Source of the DNA: Acidimicrobium sp.
Lineage (GTDB): Bacteria; Actinomycetota; Acidimicrobiia; Acidimicrobiales; Ilumatobacteraceae
DNA length: 8,921 nt
Direction: 5' to 3'
Assembly: GCA_003535455.1 (NCBI GenBank)
Contig: DOHD01000043.1
Span: 1 to 8,921 of the forward strand
The notes beneath the pieces are model-generated. The model saw only the letters and a list, made by a program, of their open reading frames with translations. It made no database searches and was not told where the DNA came from. Positions 6,563-8,921 of the stretch are shown one piece after another (the stretch's first letter is position 1; every line of letters starts with the position of its first letter). Both the position numbers and the translations under genes were made by a program.

Positions 6563-7272
6563 TGACCCCAATTATTTTGTTGCCCGGAAAACTCACGACA
6601 AATTCGCAAGGCGTGCGAGGTGACTCTTTTTCAACTGGTCGCCGCTATAGCGAGGCCGTAGCTCGAGCCGGTGGTGTGGTTGTTCAAGCACAACCAATCG
6701 AACAGACCATTGCCGCCGCTCATGAACTCGTCGCGCGCTTTGACGGAGTGATTATTCAAGGTGGTGGCGATATCGACCCCAGCCGCTACGGGCAGAAATC
6801 TCGTAGCGACTCGATCTACGGCATTTCTGCAGAGCACGATGACCTTGAGATTGCTGTGATTCGCGCCGCAATTGAACTCGACAAACCAGTTTTGGCAATC
6901 TGTCGCGGTATGCAGATTCTCAATGTTGCACTCGGCGGCACGCTTCACCAACATTTGGCCGACGTACTTGCCGACGGCGAGAGCCACTGGGACAAATATC
7001 ACGAAATTAAACTTGAACCGACAACAAAAGTCGCAAAAGCGATGAAGACCAACTCGCCGAAGCGGTCGCACTCATATCATCACCAAGCGATCGACAAACT
7101 TGCGCCAGGTTTAGTTATCTCTGGTCGCGCACCCGACCAAACCATCGAGGCGGTCGAGCACGAGACAAAAAACTGGATTGTCGGTGTGCAATGGCACCCA
7201 GAAGATGACGCCGATGTCGAACCCGACCAGCAAAACCTTTTCAACGGATTCGTACATGCAATTGCCGGCTAA
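6562..7272 (+). CDS. PuuD-like gamma-glutamyl hydrolase / class I glutamine amidotransferase (peptidase C26)
   Basis: This 236-residue cytoplasmic protein has the class I glutamine amidotransferase fold and the usual length of the PuuD / peptidase C26 family. That family hydrolyses gamma-glutamyl amide bonds, for example gamma-glutamyl-GABA in putrescine breakdown. The nucleophile C114 lies in AICRGMQILN, and the other triad members are H212 and E214 in VQWHPED. QGGGDIDPSRYG (66-77) is the family's oxyanion/substrate loop, and HSYHHQAI (170-177) is the expected His-rich motif before the C-terminal strand pair. The start ATG follows the ilvA stop after 12 bp with no visible Shine-Dalgarno site, so expression is probably coupled to ilvA. 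No other putrescine genes (puuA, puuB, puuC) are near, so the substrate is open and the symbol puuD is not justified. Its stop faces that of nuoN with 9 bp between them. Confidence 0.92.
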   Translation: MTPIILLPGKLTTNSQGVRGDSFSTGRRYSEAVARAGGVVVQAQPIEQTIAAAHELVARFDGVIIQGGGDIDPSRYGQKSRSDSIYGISAEHDDLEIAVIRAAIELDKPVLAICRGMQILNVALGGTLHQHLADVLADGESHWDKYHEIKLEPTTKVAKAMKTNSPKRSHSYHHQAIDKLAPGLVISGRAPDQTIEAVEHETKNWIVGVQWHPEDDADVEPDQQNLFNGFVHAIAG

Positions 7273-7278
7273 GAGCCG
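7266..7278. terminator. Short hairpin at the convergent gene ends (weak terminator candidate)
   Basis: CGGCT-AAG-AGCCG forms a 5-bp stem with a 3-nt loop over the stop codon of the amidotransferase gene, directly before the nuoN stop at 7282-7284. On the plus strand it is followed by CGATTATTTG, only loosely T-rich. On the minus strand no T run follows. It is the only hairpin in the narrow space where both convergent transcripts must end, but it is weak. Confidence 0.25.
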
Positions 7279-7281
7279 CGA

Positions 7282-8793
7282 TTATTTGACGGCGAGTTGA
7301 GCGAGGTTCGAAGTTAAGTCGAGAGCCAAACTTGGCAAGAAACCGACCAACAGAGTGACCGCGACCGCGAGGCCAATTGCTACTCGTGAAAGTGTCGGAA
7401 CGACAACCTTTTCGCCCGCGTCACCGTCACTGAGCCACATGCTGACCATGATTCGTAAATATACAAAGGACGCGATCACCGCACAGACCATGGCGACAAC
7501 CGCAAGTTGATAACTGCCGACTGCGACAGCCGACTTAATCACGCCAAACTTGGCGACAAAACCACTCGTCAAAGGCATGCCGGCTTGCGCCAACAAAAAC
7601 ACAGTCATCACGAGACCGAGAGCCGGCTGATTTTTCGCCAATCCTTTGAAAGCGTCGAGCGAAGTTGCGCCATCGCTCGCATCTCGCGCGACGACCGTTA
7701 CGACAGCAAAAGTACCGACAACAAGTGCCGCATACAACACGACATAAACGCCGACAGCGACAAGTCCATCGCCGACATTCGCAGAGTCGCGATGCGATGC
7801 GGCTTCAAGACCGACCAAGATGAAACCAGCGTGACTGATTGACGAATATGCAAGCATCCGTTTGATGTTGGTCTGCACGATGGCGACGACTGAGCCAACT
7901 ATCAGGGTCAATATCGCAAGCACCAACACGACGACTCCCCAATCGTCGCTACGCGACGGAAACGCGACGACAAAAACCCGCATCAGAGAAACGAGCGCCG
8001 CGACCTTGCCAACCGATGCCATGAACGCCGTCACTGGCGTTGGGGCACCTTGATAGACGTCGGGCGTCCACATCTGAAACGGCGCGAGAGAAACCTTGAA
8101 TGCGAAGCCGACCAAGATCAAACCGATGCCGATCAACAAGATCGCGTCGTTGCGCGGCACTGCGATGTATGAAGTCAGCGCGGTGTTCAAATCGTTCAAG
8201 CGAGTCGTGCCACTGACACCATAAGTGAGCGCCACGCCATACAAGAAAAACGCCGAGGCGAAACCGCCGAGAATAAAATATTTAAGTCCCGCTTCTTGAC
8301 TCGCGCTTTGCTGGCGATTGCTGGCCGCCAGCAAATAAAGCGAAAGGCTCAGCGTCTCAAGACCCAAGAACAACACGATCAAGTCATTTGCCGAGATCAT
8401 CACTACGGCACCGATTGCGGCGGTCAAATAGAGCGCATAAATTTCGGGGGCGTCTGAACCACTGCGCGTCAGATAGTCGCTCGAGATCAAACTCACCAGC
8501 AGCACCGACGCGCAAACGGCGATTGAACCAAGAATTGCAAAGTGATCTAAAGTCAGCGATCCGCCTATCAATAATTTTGCACCATCGTTGCTTACATTGA
8601 TCCACAACGAAATCAACAAACCAATTGCCAAGGCAGATGTAAAGACAGCAGTCAACGAATACCAGTGTTTTGGCCAATCATTTGTGAGCGAGCCGACCAA
8701 AAGCAAAATCAGTGCACCTGCCAACAACGCCAACAACGGCGAGATCGAAAACCATTCGATTTTTGGTCCGACAAATGCCGCGAGATCGTTCAC
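7282..8793 (-). CDS. nuoN: NADH-quinone oxidoreductase subunit N (complex I)
   Basis: This 503-residue integral membrane subunit is one of the antiporter-like proton-pumping subunits of respiratory complex I, with about 14 hydrophobic helices. Key charged residues of the family are present: E146 in LGLETLSLSLYLL, K171 in GLKYFILGG, K233 in GFAFKVSLAPFQMWTPDVYQ, K263 in ASVGKVAAL and K415 in GFVAKFGVI. They match in order and spacing the residues I recall as E133, K158, K217, K247 and K395 in E. coli NuoN. NIKRMLAYSSISHAG (309-323) is also characteristic. The GTG start at 8793 overlaps the nuoM stop by four bases (GTGA), with an upstream AAGGG about 9 nt away, so the pair is translationally coupled. 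nuoN ends the nuo operon, as in most bacteria. The sequence looks intact and functional. Confidence 0.97.
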   Translation of the reverse strand: MNDLAAFVGPKIEWFSISPLLALLAGALILLLVGSLTNDWPKHWYSLTAVFTSALAIGLLISLWINVSNDGAKLLIGGSLTLDHFAILGSIAVCASVLLVSLISSDYLTRSGSDAPEIYALYLTAAIGAVVMISANDLIVLFLGLETLSLSLYLLAASNRQQSASQEAGLKYFILGGFASAFFLYGVALTYGVSGTTRLNDLNTALTSYIAVPRNDAILLIGIGLILVGFAFKVSLAPFQMWTPDVYQGAPTPVTAFMASVGKVAALVSLMRVFVVAFPSRSDDWGVVVLVLAILTLIVGSVVAIVQTNIKRMLAYSSISHAGFILVGLEAASHRDSANVGDGLVAVGVYVVLYAALVVGTFAVVTVVARDASDGATSLDAFKGLAKNQPALGLVMTVFLLAQAGMPLTSGFVAKFGVIKSAVAVGSYQLAVVAMVCAVIASFVYLRIMVSMWLSDGDAGEKVVVPTLSRVAIGLAVAVTLLVGFLPSLALDLTSNLAQLAVK

Positions 8794-8921
8794 TTGGTTT
8801 GCCCTTCAACATGTTCGATAAACGAATTAACGCTTGGCTCGATACGTTCAAGCATCGGCTTTGGATAAATACCGGTCACCAAAATGATCGCCACAAAAAC
8901 GGCCATCAGCATTCCCTCTTT
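8790..8921 (-). CDS. nuoM: NADH-quinone oxidoreductase subunit M, C-terminal end (cut by window edge)
   Basis: The last 43 residues plus the TGA stop (8790-8792) of a gene entering from the right edge are visible. They contain a hydrophobic helix (MLMAVFVAIILVTGIYP) followed by PKPMLERIEPSVNSFIEH. A final helix ending in G-x-YP-x-P, then an amphipathic tail with E-P-S-V, is the standard C-terminus of NuoM, a proton-pumping antiporter-like subunit of complex I. The position directly upstream of nuoN, with a 4-bp stop/start overlap, fits the conserved nuoLMN order. The rest of the gene lies outside the window, so its integrity cannot be judged. Confidence 0.88.
   Translation of the reverse strand, partial: KEGMLMAVFVAIILVTGIYPKPMLERIEPSVNSFIEHVEGQTK

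Noticed and set aside
6631..7071. Minus-strand open frame of 146 codons opposite the amidotransferase gene
   Set aside because: The plus-strand frame carries a full Cys-His-Glu triad; the antisense frame has no family features.
7507..7842. Plus-strand open frame of 111 codons inside nuoN
   Set aside because: It is antisense to conserved NuoN helices; the product is Asp/Arg/Ser-rich without any domain.

Overview
The window looks like a chromosomal segment of a bacterium with moderate GC content and mixed base composition. It is most likely an aquatic actinobacterium of the Acidimicrobiia / Ilumatobacter type. That placement is an inference from three things: the style of the NuoN, ThrD-II-type threonine dehydratase and DUF2142-like proteins, frequent GTG starts, and a start with no Shine-Dalgarno sequence. 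No rRNA or other marker gene is present to confirm it. I saw no tRNA, CRISPR array, transposase or phage gene.

Left part (1-5245): an envelope-glycan-like block. A minus-strand gene runs off the left edge (1-302). Its N-terminus looks like a DUF2142 membrane protein. A 99-bp divergent intergenic region (303-401) separates it from two tandem plus-strand genes, 402-2813 and 2837-5245. These encode 803- and 802-residue multi-pass membrane proteins with an extracytoplasmic C-terminal domain. The two share motifs in the same order (YHWF, RLSG, an SP site, ATNxxC, a WF motif near the end). I read them as diverged paralogues of GT-C glycosyltransferase type with unknown substrate. They are clearly AT-richer than everything around them.

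Middle part (5335-7272): threonine dehydratase (ilvA) and a PuuD-like class I glutamine amidotransferase / gamma-glutamyl hydrolase. They are 12 bp apart, with an 8-bp tandem repeat across the junction, and are probably one operon.

Right part (7282-8921, minus strand): the end of a complex I operon. The C-terminus of NuoM (8790-8921, cut by the window edge) overlaps the GTG start of a complete nuoN (7282-8793) by four bases. nuoN converges on the amidotransferase gene with only 9 bp between the stops.

The amino-acid and respiratory genes are ordinary housekeeping functions. The possibly undescribed part is the paralogous membrane-protein pair, its DUF2142-like divergent neighbour and the symmetric motif between them. 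Nothing in the sequence proves a new system.
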